Source of the DNA: Knufia peltigerae
Taxonomy: Eukaryota; Ascomycota; Eurotiomycetes; Chaetothyriales; Trichomeriaceae
Assembly: GCA_030247855.1 (NCBI GenBank)
Contig: JAPDRN010000024.1
Coordinates: forward strand, 186,001-250,000
Reading direction: 5' to 3'
Length of the DNA stretch: 64,000 nucleotides
The notes under the pieces are model-generated. The model was given only the letters and a program-made list of their open reading frames with translations. It was not told the origin of the DNA and searched no databases. Below, piece by piece: positions 31,392 to 43,123 of the stretch. The first letter of the stretch is position 1. Every line of letters starts with the position of its first letter. The position numbers were made by a program, and so were the translations under genes.

Positions 31392-33605
31392 GATATCAAA
31401 TACGGCGAACAGACCTCGATCACCCGCTTATTCCACGATGATCCTGAGTCGTCGGTCCGAAATTGACGAACTTTGCGTGGCCAGCAGCAGCTGAAGCACC
31501 TAGTCGTTTTGCGGAGTGATTGTTGACGAACAGCAAATTCGGCAAGAAATGAGCCGACGAGACTGATGGCGGAGGACTCGGCGGACAAGGCCTTGTTTGC
31601 ACAGTTTACGCAAAGGCCAGGGGTGATTTGGAAGTGGCAGGGATTGCGCAGGACTCTAGATTGGGCAAGGCGACGATTTAGGATTTCATCATGAGACAAG
31701 GTCGACGATGTTGATGTTGAAGATGGTGTAGTAGGATTGCCTGGTGACTTGCTGATGGGGGACGTGCGCAACACAATATTTGTGAGCGGGACAAGATTGC
31801 CGATCGTGGTAGGTTCGTTTGTGCAACAGGAACGTCGCAGGTTCTCCGGAAAAGCTAGAAGGATGTTGCAAAAACGTTGAAACCACTGAGAACTCTGCTG
31901 GAGTTGACAGAGATAGGAACAAGTGGTAAATCGCTCCGATCGACAAATTGGTTTGAACCAGATAAGTCAGAAGAGTGTTGCGACGAGTAGGTAAGCAGCT
32001 CGGAAAATGCTGGGGCTGAGTCGCTCGTCGACGGCGAAAGCGCCAATCAGACCCAAGGATGCAGGACGAAGGGTGGAGGTGTAGCTCGCACTCTTGAAAA
32101 TGAGCACGTATAAGACGAGCCCAGACAATTCCGGCTCGGGATTGTTGTGTACAACAGTATGTACCCGATGGGTTCAACAGAGCGGCAGAGCGGGTAAGCG
32201 AAGCTGGACTGGTTTGAGCAGGTAATTGACGGAGGATGGATGGACAGTGTTGCACTTAGGGGACAATCGATGAGAGGATATGAGGAGGAATTCAATATGT
32301 GAAACGAGTTAGATTTGACAGAAAAGCATTGTAGTCTCACCAAGCCAGTGCTCCAATAAAAATATAACAGTTAATATGATGCAGTACGTAAAGATCAATG
32401 TACTGTAGATTCGGGAAGTGGTGGGATGGAAGCGCCGAAGTCACTGGTTCTTCGGAGCCAGTAAATAAGTAATCAGCCGCATATGGTCTGATATCCATGT
32501 GTATGTTACCGTTTCGTTTCGCCCAGTGAAGTGTCAATTTGGGTGCTTGACATGATCGCATAGGGTGAACATTTCCAGAACAGCATTTTGCACGGAGTAC
32601 ATGCATTTGAGACCAGTCAAAAAAAAAACATCGACGAGGGATTGGTGGAAGGGGAAAGGTACTGTAGGTAGGTACCCAAGGACGGTAGGTGGTATCGTGT
32701 TGTGAAACCAGCCCAGGCATACACCCAGGGAGGCTGCTGACCTCCAATACCTAGGTAGATAGCATTGGGTAGGCACATGTTAGGGTTCTCTGCTCCAGGG
32801 GTCTTCCGTAGGGTTGCAATACCCCCAGACACGACGCAAAGATCCCTCGATCGATGCCCAGAATGACGCAGCATTGTGCGCTTTGGGCCCTGGAAGTCCA
32901 GACCTTCTTCAACAGTCAGCATTATGATTTATAGCCCATGGGCTTATGGATGATACCCCTCCCACGATTTTGTCATTTTAGAAGCGGACATTCATGTTCT
33001 CTTACCTCCATGCCGCTGAGATCATAGGCCAACACATGAAATGTTAAAGCTTCCTGTTCGATGACTGTATTTTCATCCGACGAAACAGTGATGGACTCAT
33101 GTCGTACGAAGACAAAGTCTACCAACGCGTTGAAGAACGTTTGTTGGTATTCATCCTCGTATAAAGGCGAGGCCAGCAGCGACAGAACAATATATAGGAT
33201 GATACTCCCTATTACAGTAGCTGATAGCTTTCGATCGGAACCTTCCTGAGATAGTGATCAGTAGATCCCGCCCCATCGTTGCATACCTCAGCATCCAGAT
33301 CAACTCAGTGGCTATCACTCCTCAGACAGTAGCATCAATAGCTAGCGGGAAGTGATTGGCTACACACACACCCGGCCACCTCTCATTTGGCATTTCAATT
33401 TGGAATTTTGCACCATCCTTCAGTCCACTAGCACGAGGCCAGCATCTACTCTCGTTTTTCTTTCTCCATCATCAAATCCTGGTATCTTCATGTTACAAAT
33501 CACCTAACGGCTGTTTGCTGCCGGCCTGAAATCGACCCTATGTTTGCTCGTTCGGGCCTGGGAATTGCGCGTTGACGCCGGGCCTCCAGTCGTCGATCCC
33601 CATCC
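31392..33605. promoter_or_regulatory. Long divergent intergenic region upstream of the bZIP gene
   Basis: 2.2 kb without a supported gene, between the bZIP gene (-) and the conserved unknown gene at 33606 (+). Several minus-strand ORFs of 60-190 codons occur but lack domains, and several open with non-ATG codons. Intergenic motifs present: ACGGAGTAC (32592-32600), GTAGGTAGGTACC (about 32666) and CCTAGGTA (32751-32758). Size suggests a long regulated promoter or long 5' leader. Confidence 0.45.
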
Positions 33606-35227
33606 ATGGCATTTCAGCTGCCTGATGCTTCCAGGGACATTTCAACGTGCGAAGTCTTGGTCCACATTACCGCACCATCTTCTGCGCGAGATGATGCCCG
33701 GTTTACATCCATCGCGGCAAGCGTCCTGAACTTCCAACCAGCGAAGAGAACAAAGGTATCCGAGTTAAATTTCATTCCTTCCTGCCCTCTTGCCACGAAC
33801 ACAGATATCAACGCCACTATACAAACGCCCTCCCCGAAGCAGAGGTAGGTTGTTATCGCCTGCGGCCATTTTTATGCGCACAATTCAATGACCTATCTAT
33901 GCTTTAATCGGGTTCAATTTTCCCGCCTCCTGCCTGCCTTCACACAGATGTACAAGAGACTGACTCTTTTCCTAGACGATTTCCTAATCTTGAGGCAGAC
34001 GCAGACAGGCAACCCATAGAGGGCCTAGCAACAAGTCGTGATACAGACCACACTGACTTACAGAGAGAAGCGCAGAGTCAAGGATGTGCTAATCCAGAGA
34101 CACTGTCTTTTGCCAATGTCTCTCGTTCGCTGTATTCGAGATTCTCCGATGCCTGGCCTCATAATCGAAGCATCGCCAACACAGGAAATTCGACTGAACT
34201 TCTGGTGACCGATTGCTCAGAAAAGTGTGATAACAATGGGAAAGGAAGGTGCTCTAAACGACGACGTCTCGCTCCCATCGAGCATGATTATCCTTCAACC
34301 CTGCGGCCACAGCGATCTCGACAACTCGATTCCTGTATATGCACGCGGCAACAGGGCAGTACCACCCTGGACCTTGCAGAAGATATCTCTGGAACGTCCA
34401 CAGTGTCGCCCTCCCAACCACTCTACTGGCAAAATCGAATTGGCAAAAACAGAGACGCTGGGCCAGGATCTGAACCGGTAGTGAGCTTCTCCATGCCAAT
34501 CTACCTTGACATAGCCCGACAAAATGAAGGTCTTACTCAGCAAGATCCTGCCCGCCGTCGTCGCGATGCTGGTCCAAACAAATCTCACCGACTCGATGCA
34601 GCTTGGCATCTGCAACGGAGAGAGGGTTTCACTTCCCAACTTCCAAATGAGATTCATGGTCCGAAACCTCACGGTGGCCGCGCAAGATTTGTCACTCACA
34701 CCACCAAAACTCTACGAAAGCTAGCTATACGGGTGCCGCTATCAAAACACTTTCGCCCATGCCGCGTTACCCGGGATGTCAACGTATTAGAACGAGGTCA
34801 TTGGCAGTTCTCGGTTGGAATTATCGAGTCGTCAATGATACAAGGTCCGAGACAGGCACTGCAGAAACGTGGCAACGATGAACTTGTTTCTCTATTATCG
34901 GAGAGCGAGTTCCTCCAGCTTTGGAGAAACATCTCTTGCTTTATCCAGGATGGCAAGGCGGGATGGGGAACATCCATCGTAAAAACCCAGATTGGGCAAG
35001 GCCTCTGGCGAATCCGCCTATTCAGCTGGGCTGAAATCCTTGGACACGTTTGGCTCGTGCTATGGGTGTTGTCGGACAAACTAACCGAGCACATTCCCAT
35101 GCATTGGATGGATGGTCGTGGAACTACTGTTGTCACCATGGCGGGGAGGAAGCCTCAGGGAAATGGTACTGGCAAATGGGTACAGAAAGGTGCTGAAGGT
35201 GAACAAGGTTACTGGGGGATCCAGTAG
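33606..35227 (+). CDS. Conserved fungal protein of unknown function
   Basis: Exons 33606-33844 and 33976-35227 give 496 aa. The 131 nt intron ends in branch CTGAC and TTTTCCTAG and joins SPKQ to RRFPNLEAD in frame. The N-terminus reads MAFQLPDASRDISTCEVLVH with APSSARDDARF. The middle is Arg/Pro-rich with an NLS-like CSKRRRLAP. The C-terminal ~130 residues look most structured: VNVLERGHWQFSV, FLQLWRNISCFIQDGKAGWG, then RIRLFSWAEILGHVWLVLWV and MHWMDGRGTTVVTM. This architecture recurs in unnamed proteins of filamentous ascomycetes, to my recollection. No catalytic motif seen. The aromatic-rich segment near 275-295 is amphipathic rather than clearly transmembrane. Confidence 0.78.
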
Positions 35228-36111
35228 GCGGTGATGATATGATCGACTAGATATCCTTCTATCTAATACTACGTGTCTACAAGTATGGCATAAATGCTAT
35301 ATCTCTGATCCACGACTAACTGCTGGAACTCGTACTGATTCTGAAATCCGGAGTAGATGCTCAACGTAGCGGTGCCTCGGAGGCTCTCGTAAGCCTAACC
35401 ATGTGAGGTAAAAGCTTGGCGCGCTCTCTGGACTGATTAGCGACTTAGCGGTAATCTAGTGGGAACCTGACTTAGTGAGGCTAGTGGGCTGGGTTGGCTC
35501 TTTTTTGCCCTTGTCGACCTCTTAACTAGTCGAACCGCCGCATCGACTCCGTACTCCGTACTGTCCTTGTACTTGCGTTCTTCCAAAACCTTCACATGCA
35601 TGTGAAGATTTGCTCACTTTCACTTCTATACCTCATCATTTCTCAACTTCCCAGGCATCCGTGTCCTCTTATTATGCCACCCTTTCTCTACAGACTATTC
35701 TCCCTCGTTACCTTTTCATGACGGCTCACTCTGCCCACATTTGCCCCTCCTGCCGTTGCGTAATAGCATCGACCCGCCTGGAGTGACGAGCGTCCCAACA
35801 GATCTTCCGTACAAGATCCCGCCCTCCTCGAGCACATTGGATCGTTGGCCAACCTTCAGCACGATACCTGGTCCATGTTCCTACTCGACCCGGGTTCTGA
35901 AAATCTACCACCTTTCTGATCTTGCCGAGAGTTCGCTCGAGCATACCCATCTCAACCATTATTCACGGCCTTTCATCGAGTCCAGTTGCAACCCCCCACG
36001 GTAGATCCCCATATCACATACCCATCTGATTACAACCTGGGGTTGAGGCTGCAGCGCGCAGCCTAGGAGAGGCAGCGCAGTGTCATCACGTGGATGTTGG
36101 CAACACAAAGC
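35228..36111. promoter_or_regulatory. Upstream region of the bHLH gene
   Basis: About 880 bp between two plus-strand genes. It carries a doubled ACTCCGT motif (35546-35561, ACTCCGTACTCCGTAC), pyrimidine-rich stretches near 35640-35720, and an E-box CACGTG at 36087-36092, 20 nt before the ATG. No gene seen. Confidence 0.45.
36087..36092. promoter_or_regulatory. E-box CACGTG next to the start of a bHLH gene
   Basis: The palindrome CACGTG (in CATCACGTGGAT) lies 20 nt before the ATG of a gene encoding a bHLH factor. E-boxes are the core sites of bHLH proteins, so direct autoregulation is possible. It may instead lie within the transcribed leader, or be chance. Confidence 0.3.
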
Positions 36112-37610
36112 ATGTCGTCCCATGGTGGACAACCGAATTTTCCTTTCGGATGTAAGAAACACCTTGTCATATCCAGATTATCATTGCGGGAAAATATACT
36201 TACTTTTGGCTTGTAGATCAACAGGAAAATATCCATGGCTTAGGCTTGCCTGAGTTCATCACGCCAGGTCCTCCTCCCGGCCAGCCGTTGCTCAACGCAT
36301 CCGAAAATCAGGATCTAGATTCCTTCTTCAACGAATTTGACCAAAATGCGCCTGCAAAACAATACCCTCATTTCCTTCCTACGGGACACGACCAATACTT
36401 TGGAATCCCACCTTTGTTTGTCGGATCGGAAACAGACCTGGGTCCTCAGTCCATGAATGCTCCCCATCCGTTGCAGAATGCAGGGTTTCAATATGGCGGC
36501 GACATGCTTGGTCATGATCTAAGCCACTTTCGCCAGACAGATATGGGACACAACGGCATGCAAAGTCACCTGTACGGCGATGTGCCCATGCAGAATCCTG
36601 TGACGAATCGACTCCCACCAGTAACCTCCCTGCAACCGACTTTTGGACCTGCATGGCAGCAACAAGATTTCCACCAACCCACAATGCTGAACTCTCAGCA
36701 GCAGAGTCGGCAGACGATGGCTTTTGGTACCGACGCGCGGTTCCAGCCCAACGGCTATGCTGCCCCTCATAATCCCTCCGATCCGGATCTTCCTAGCGGA
36801 ATGAAGATTCACCCTATGGACTTTTTCGAACCAGCAAGTGGGAGTACCACTCAGCCAAACACTCGGCCAAGCACCAGACCCAACACGCAGCCATCAAGTC
36901 CTAACTGGCAGAAGAAGAGGACTTTTGAGGACTTCCAGCAAGATCAGCCCACTCAGAAGGGACTTGTTGCCCCGACGAATGAGTGGCAGAGTATCAATTC
37001 GACAGCATCGACCTCTCGGAAACGAAGTTCTATGACTAAAAGCGACAAGGCCAAAAATTCGCAGCAACCTACACCGCCCTTGCATAGCAAATCACAGACG
37101 CCTGTTAAAAGCGAAGGCGACGATCATGAAGAAGATGCCGAGGTAGAAGACAACGACAGAGACGCTATCGAAGGACCAAAATTGCCCTCACCGGCGCGCC
37201 CGCGCCGGCGGATCCCTGCTTCCCCCCAGTCAAAACCTCCCCAGAAAAAGAAGGCTAGTGCAAATACGACAACACCTCCGACCAAAAAACCCAGACCGAA
37301 GAGCCTTTCCAAAAAAGTGATCAGCAGTAGAGTCCCACTTACCCAGGAACAGAAGAAAGCCAACCACACGAACTCGGAACAACGTCGCCGCGACGCTACT
37401 GCCCGAGCTTATGCTGAACTGTATGACCTTGTGCCCGAGCTTGAAGATCATGGCAAACAGAGTACAATGAAAAAGCTCGAGTTCGTGGTGGCCAAGGTCC
37501 ATCGCGTCAAGCAAAGAGTATACGAATTAAGGATGAAGCTTGGCCTGGACATTCAGACGGGCATGCCCCAGAGCCCATCGACGCAACAACATGACGACAT
37601 TCACGACTGA
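36112..37610 (+). CDS. bHLH transcription factor (INO4-like HLH)
   Basis: Exons 36112-36151 and 36217-37610 give 477 aa. The first exon (MSSHGGQPNFPFG plus one base) joins across a 65 nt intron to YQQENIHGLGLPEF; without it the second-exon frame has no ATG near its start. The bulk is Gln/Pro/Asn-rich. An acidic stretch (DDHEEDAEVEDNDRDA) and basic NLS-like clusters (PARPRRR, PPQKKKA, KKPRPK) precede the C-terminal bHLH. The basic region contains KKANHTNSEQRRRDAT with the H..E..R DNA-contact residues; helix 1 is AYAELYDLVPEL, the loop EDHGKQS, and helix 2 TMKKLEFVVAKVHRVKQRV. This resembles the INO4/phospholipid-type HLH. It needs a partner or homodimer to bind E-boxes. Confidence 0.88.
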
Positions 37611-38440
37611 TACCAGGAAAGCTTGCATAGTATTGGATGACAAATGTGGTGGTCGTCAACCTAGGAGATCTATGATCTGTATCTCTGTGTCAACTAGTAA
37701 CGACGCGCTCCTGGTCTTTCTTGCCAACAGGTGCGGTCCGATACAAGTCGAAGCTACAACCGATGACAGGCACGATCCCTTTTCTCATTATGATTTTCTT
37801 CTTTCTTCAATACGATACCCCTCTTCGATTCTCAGATACATGAACTACAACTATGGCATTGATGGATATGCCAGCTTGGACAAATGGGTGGCAAAAGAGC
37901 GATGAAGTTATTCTTACACAGCATGGTACAAATCACCGCGGAAAATGGAGGTCTTTTGGAACATATATACTCTACGATCAAACGGGGTTTATGATTAGCG
38001 AGCTATGCGCTTTGGGCAGCTGGACTGCAGAAGAAGAGACCTTGGTGGACGGAGAATGGGAAGAGATGGTTCATCTTGCTATCACAACCACTCTGAGGCA
38101 TAAAGTGTGTGTGTGTGTGTTTGTATAGAGAGAAACCTCGCGCATCGTCATGATTCACCACCTTCTTGGTGATTTAGTACTACCGTGGATGGGTGAAGTC
38201 CCGTGCGATGTCGAAATTTCTCAAACAAACTATGAATCTCCAGCGTCCAGGACAACGTCAGTTTCTATTGTTGAACCAATATCATGTGAACTCGTATCCG
38301 TACTCGTATGAGGAGTGAAAGTAGGTAGCTGTACCATTCTCGCCCAGGTACTCTGTACAGAAGTTTATACTGTACTACGTTTACACACTTCGCCGCACCC
38401 CCCGGAAGTACTTTGTACAGAGCACTGTACTCCCCCGCTT

Positions 38441-38510
38441 CGTTTTTTTCTTTTTCCTTTCCCCTTTTCTTTTTTTCTTTTCTCTCACTCCCTCTCCCCT
38501 TTTGTTTTGT
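38441..38510. repeat. Polypyrimidine tract
   Basis: About 70 bases almost entirely C and T on the plus strand (runs such as TTTTTTCTTTTTCC), in the convergent interval before SPO22. Confidence 0.85.
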
Positions 38511-39000
38511 CGACCGACATATCATCATTGAGCCTCGGCTTCTTTTTTTTCCCCCCGGCGCAAAACGATCGAGACTTGGTCGGATGAGCCACCCAACGCG
38601 CAGCCGACCACACCACCACGGGGGGATATCCGGTCGTGGTGGGTACGACTTGGGTACCCCCCCTACGGCACCACTTTCCAACGGAGCACGAGTACGGCAG
38701 TACTCGAGTTGGTCGACTCTTTGTACTCTGTAGATCTGGCCCGCCATGGGAAGATGTTGTGCGCACCTTTACCTCGTCTTGTGATCCATTTACGACACTT
38801 CGTACCGTCCATGTGCCTGACAAAAAGTACCTCTCGGACCACCAACATGCCCGACGAGTACATCTGCTGTTACTTGGTGTACGGAAGTCACTGCTCCTGT
38901 AAATCATCAAATTGAACCAGTACGGACTGAACAATCTCGATCGACGTGGACACCCTTCGTCATTTCTCCTATTACATATTCCTTCTTTTCCCGTCTTCAT

Positions 39001-39060
39001 CCTTCTTCTTCTTCTTCTTCTTCTTCTTCTTCTTCTTCTTCTTCTTCTTCTTCTTCTTCC
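39001..39060. repeat. (CTT)n microsatellite
   Basis: Almost perfect tandem CTT for about 58 bases (39002-39059), roughly 19 units. It lies outside coding sequence; the poly-Leu and poly-Glu ORFs over it are artefacts. Confidence 0.97.
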
Positions 39061-39199
39061 CAAACCCCCTCGCATCTCTTACTGTGTTCGAGTGTATATA
39101 ATTCTCCACACTCCATAACCCCCTCCCCCCCCACCAAAACAGTATTGACCCTCGTAAGGTCCGGCACCAATGGCTGTGTACCAGGCCGTGTTACTACTA

Positions 39200-42100
39200 C
39201 TACACATCCCAACCTATACTTTGACATCTCTCTCGTAAGAGTCTTGACAACATTCCCCCGTCCCCGTTCGGTTGACCGTCGTGCCCACTCAACAAGTCGG
39301 CGACTTCGACGGCCTTTCTTGCCCAGAATCGAGGCCGTTTGTAATCCACAAAGTATTCACCGTCGTCGTCGTCGTCGCCGTCGTGCTGTCCACGGGCGAC
39401 CTCGTGCTTTCCTTCAAGGTCCACATTTCCATCATCACCCTCGGCATCGGCGGTCGATACGTAAAGGTCGATGGAGAGATTGAACAGTGTTGTGGCTAGC
39501 CATTCGAGCTCCTCCGTCGGATATGCTTGGCGGCCTGGCGGTGCTTGTACCGTGGCTCGCTTATGCTGCGAAGTGGAAGAGCATGGAGGCACCACCGAAC
39601 GAGCCAGACTCAAAGCCTGTTCCACAACGGCGTGGACTGTGGTCAACCCAGTCTCCTCTTCCGTGCCTGGAATTCGAACCTCGTCACCGTGTCGATCCAC
39701 GACGACTTGGACGACGCAGCGAATCCAGCGTGACGCCTGCGAGATGTCGTAGTCGGGTTGATTGCTGATCCCCTCGATGAGCTTTATGAGTAGCTGGGTC
39801 ACCCTCGAGGTCGGCAATGGCACCGCCGCCACCGCCGCACCCTCGGCATCAGCTACAGAGCAGGGACAAGCGGCCGACAGAATCATATCCGCCATGCACG
39901 AATAAGTATTCCTTGGTGGTTGAAGTTCGATGATCTGATCTAATAGACTGGGAAGTGAGAGGTCATGGTGACTGGCTGCAGGATCTGTGGCTGTCATGAA
40001 TAGAAGCGCTTCGAAAGCGAGAGGTGCTATCGAAATCACTTTCCGCATCGTGTCTTCTGCTGTCCCGGCTTCACCTCGTGGCAACTCCTGCATCTTGAGC
40101 TGCATCTTCAAGAATCTGTCAAACCCGTTCCGATAAAGCAGCTTCTTGATATCCCCTTGTGATGGAGGCGATTTGCTAAGGTATGACGTCTTCGGAATGT
40201 CTTCGATCGTCCAAGATGTGGATGACGACCTCGCTTGACCAACGTAGAGGACTGCTTGCAGAGCCATGGCATCGAATTGATGCTTGAGTTGTTCGAGCCG
40301 GAGACTTGCTTGAATCTCAGAAGGGAGAGCAAGCTGGAGTATGTTTAGATTCGATCAAAGTGTCAAAGCCAATTCCTTGGTCTTACCTCACAGGAATACT
40401 GCAACAAGTCTATTATACATCTTGCTGGCCAGGTTTTAAGATTCTGGACTGCGCAATTGTACGCCATCTTCTGGAACCATCTGCATTCTGGGAATGGCAA
40501 GACCTTTCCAGCGGAGGTATTTTGACTTAGTGTCGAGGCTGAGCATGGTCAGCGACAAAGTAGCCAAGGTTTAGGATCTTGATGGGTACCAAATTTGAAC
40601 ACTCCACCAAGTCTCAGATGAAGCTCTTCATGGATGTCATTCGTCTCGGAAAGAGCCAGGATCAGAAGTCGAGCTGTAAACCTTCAGACGTCAGTGGCAT
40701 GGATGTGGAAGCCTCGCTGTCGAACACACCTCAGTAGAGCATAGGCATCAACTTCCGACGGAAGATTCTCCCTGTACTTGTCCAATATTCGTTGAAGTAA
40801 TTGTGCCGCCTGAGTATTGGTGCCATGTTGCAAGGTCTCAGTAACTGCAACGAAGAGGATTCGATTTCGATCGTCGTGCGCCGTCGCCAGTGAGCTTAAT
40901 GCTGACCTCACTGCGAACCCTTAGTTGGGGTCCTCCCAAGATCACCCATGCTCACCGTTGGCATCATCCCCCGTTCGAAGTGTCAGACAATAGTAAAGGT
41001 ACCGACTGATGAAGTGTTGTTTCCCCGCCACTGACATGGCATCCCAGGCTTTCGAAGCAGCATCCAAGTCAGACAACTCCAAGTAACACTGAATGACCTT
41101 CCTGTGCATGATGAGCCAAGGTCCTGCACCATGAACGTCATCGGTACCTCTCTACTATGCAAGCATTCTCGACTTGTACACCGCTTGAGAAGAGTCCATG
41201 TTGTGCAGCACGACACCATTCTACTGCGTCCTGTTTCGCATCTTGGTTGAATGAGTCTTCAGCTCGTTTCCAAAGAAGCTACTAGAGTCAGAAAATCGCC
41301 CCCGGGGTGAGTATCCAACTCACGACAAATACGCTTTGCGCAGCGTTTGGGGCCATGTTTATGCGGCCCGCCGACTGGATTTGGTTGTACCGACACGATG
41401 TATGATCATGGATTGTCGGTGGGCTGCTAGGTCCAGAGAGTGTCATCATCCACACCAAGGCAACAATGGCACTGTCTGCCCAGTCGTACTCTTCTCCGAC
41501 CACCAACCTCGTGGTGATATAAGTCAACAGGGCCTCAATGGCATGATGGATGCTGTGGGCAATGCTTGTTAGGGTCGAAGACTGAGGAGCGGAAAACAAG
41601 CGTACCTCAGTGATTGCATATGATGAACATAGTGCATGATTCTGCCAACAATCAACACCTTGCCTCGCACATGTCTCCGTGTAGTTTCGCACTTACAACT
41701 TATGATTCGATTTGATCAGATGGACGCATCGAATCAGCTTCAACAATTCTTTCTAGGTCAGTATGATCACAATGCCTGGGTATTACCAACTCATGCCTCG
41801 AGAAAATTCTTCAGGGTCTGAATTGCCGTCATCCTTGTAGATCTCCAGCTGAAGGATAATGACACAGATTTTCTGGCCAAATTGCTAGACTCGTCATTGC
41901 CTGAGCCGTTTGATGACCCAAGCTACTCACCTCTTTCAACTTCATCATAGCCTTGCAAGCCTCGTCACGGCCTTCAGTATGTCGACTAGACCGCAGTGCT
42001 CTTACTGATTGCAAGGTTAGTGAGTTCCCTGCCGTGCCAAAACAAAAAGGCAACCCTTACCGAGTGTATGCAACAACGTGAGCCTCATCTCGTGTACATC

Positions 42101-43123
42101 AGCATCGCCAATTTCCGCATCATACTGATCTGATAGCTCGCAACCTCTTTGTAGCCATTGTGCCGCCACATGGCCTTGCTTGTGATTAAGCCGATCACTC
42201 CCGATCTCATAGCACAGGTCGATCAGACCTCTCACAACTCCGAGGTCGATCCTTGGTTCGACGGCTTCGAGTTGTACGTAGAAGTGATCCGCAAGTTCGA
42301 TACGGTCTTGTTTCCATGCCTTGCTTGTGGTCAAAATTCTCGCCTGTCACAGACGGAAGGGGTTCCGGACGCACCAGTGCAATCCGCACGAGCAAATATT
42401 CCGCACGCAAAGCATTGCTTAGCATCACTTCACCACGACTGTCCTCTTGGTTGATCTCTCCCAGACCTTCTTCTTTTGCTGCCAGGTGTTCCACAAGGCG
42501 AGCACCGAGCTCGAACAACCCGGCATCTAGTTGTGGATTTGTCAGTTCATGAAACGCCATTTCTTCAAACGCATGCTCAGTCCATACCAAGGCAGCTTTT
42601 CGAGGTCTTCAGAGCGTGTCTGAGTAGCCTGAAAGCACCTGTTGAACGAGTGAGATTGAAGTCCAAAAGTCGGTCGAAGCGGTCTACTATATACTCTTTC
42701 CGTGGGATCTCGAAGCGCTCTCCACCAGGAAGTAAGAAAAACATCGTACTGCGCACCGAGATTAGTGAGGTGATGGGGAGTGGTATTGAGATGGAATATG
42801 ATATATCGTACTGATCGCCAGACTCTTCAGATCTTGTGTTCCGTCACTTTTGCCAATTTTACAGCATGTGTTCCACAATGAAACTCCGACCCGATCAAAT
42901 TCAACTCGCTGCTGAGGTGAGAGCTCTTTGCGAGGGAGAGGCAAGGCTTGTACGTATGATAGAGTGTCAGCAATGGTTTGGGATGGGACATTCTCATCTT
43001 TGTCGAGGACATGCTGCAGATGCAGTGCAAAGTCTGATTCGTCGATTAGTTCGATGCGTGGACATCTCAAGGTGACATACCTAAAACAGATTGGACCTTG
43101 CTTGTAATCTCCTGGAACGGCAT
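39200..43123 (-). CDS. spo22: SPO22/ZIP4-like meiosis-specific TPR protein, 17 exons
   Basis: Exons: 43123-43081, 43033-42812, 42748-42695, 42638-42588, 42526-42375, 42319-42061, 42004-41931, 41884-41797, 41748-41697, 41641-41606, 41552-41324, 41278-41148, 41101-40956, 40910-40730, 40681-40590, 40487-40387, 40333-39200. They sum to 3045 nt, 1014 aa, in frame throughout. ZIP4/SPO22 is a helical TPR scaffold of the synaptonemal-complex ZMM group that promotes meiotic crossovers. Family-like segments: FRLLRHALKTSKSCL, NSDPEEFSRELLKLIRC, LLWKRAEDSFNQDAK...VEWCRAA, DLDAASKAWDAMSVAGKQ, LLRFTARLLILALSE, CRWFQKMAYNCAVQNLKTW and EELEWLATTLFNLSIDLY. Introns are 45-102 nt. The junction 41797/41748 needs a GC donor or a 42 nt GTTGGT intron and is the least certain. 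The ATG lies only 245 bp from the stop of the upstream gene. Confidence 0.85.

Larger units (their letters stand above)
37611..39199. other. Convergent intergenic region rich in simple repeats
   Basis: 1.6 kb between the bHLH stop (+) and the SPO22 stop (-), without a supported gene. Contents in order: a (GT)n run at 38105-38120; two similar motifs GTACTCTGTACAG (38348) and GTACTTTGTACAG (38408) 60 bp apart; a pyrimidine tract 38441-38510; and a (CTT)n microsatellite. The region is unusually long for convergent 3' ends in this window. Confidence 0.6.

Noticed and set aside
37853..38128. 91-codon ORF after the bHLH gene
   Set aside because: Ends in a (GT)n run giving VCVCVFV; likely 3' UTR.
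38485..39227. Poly-Arg, poly-Glu and poly-Leu ORFs over the (CTT)n tract
   Set aside because: Produced by the microsatellite in all frames.
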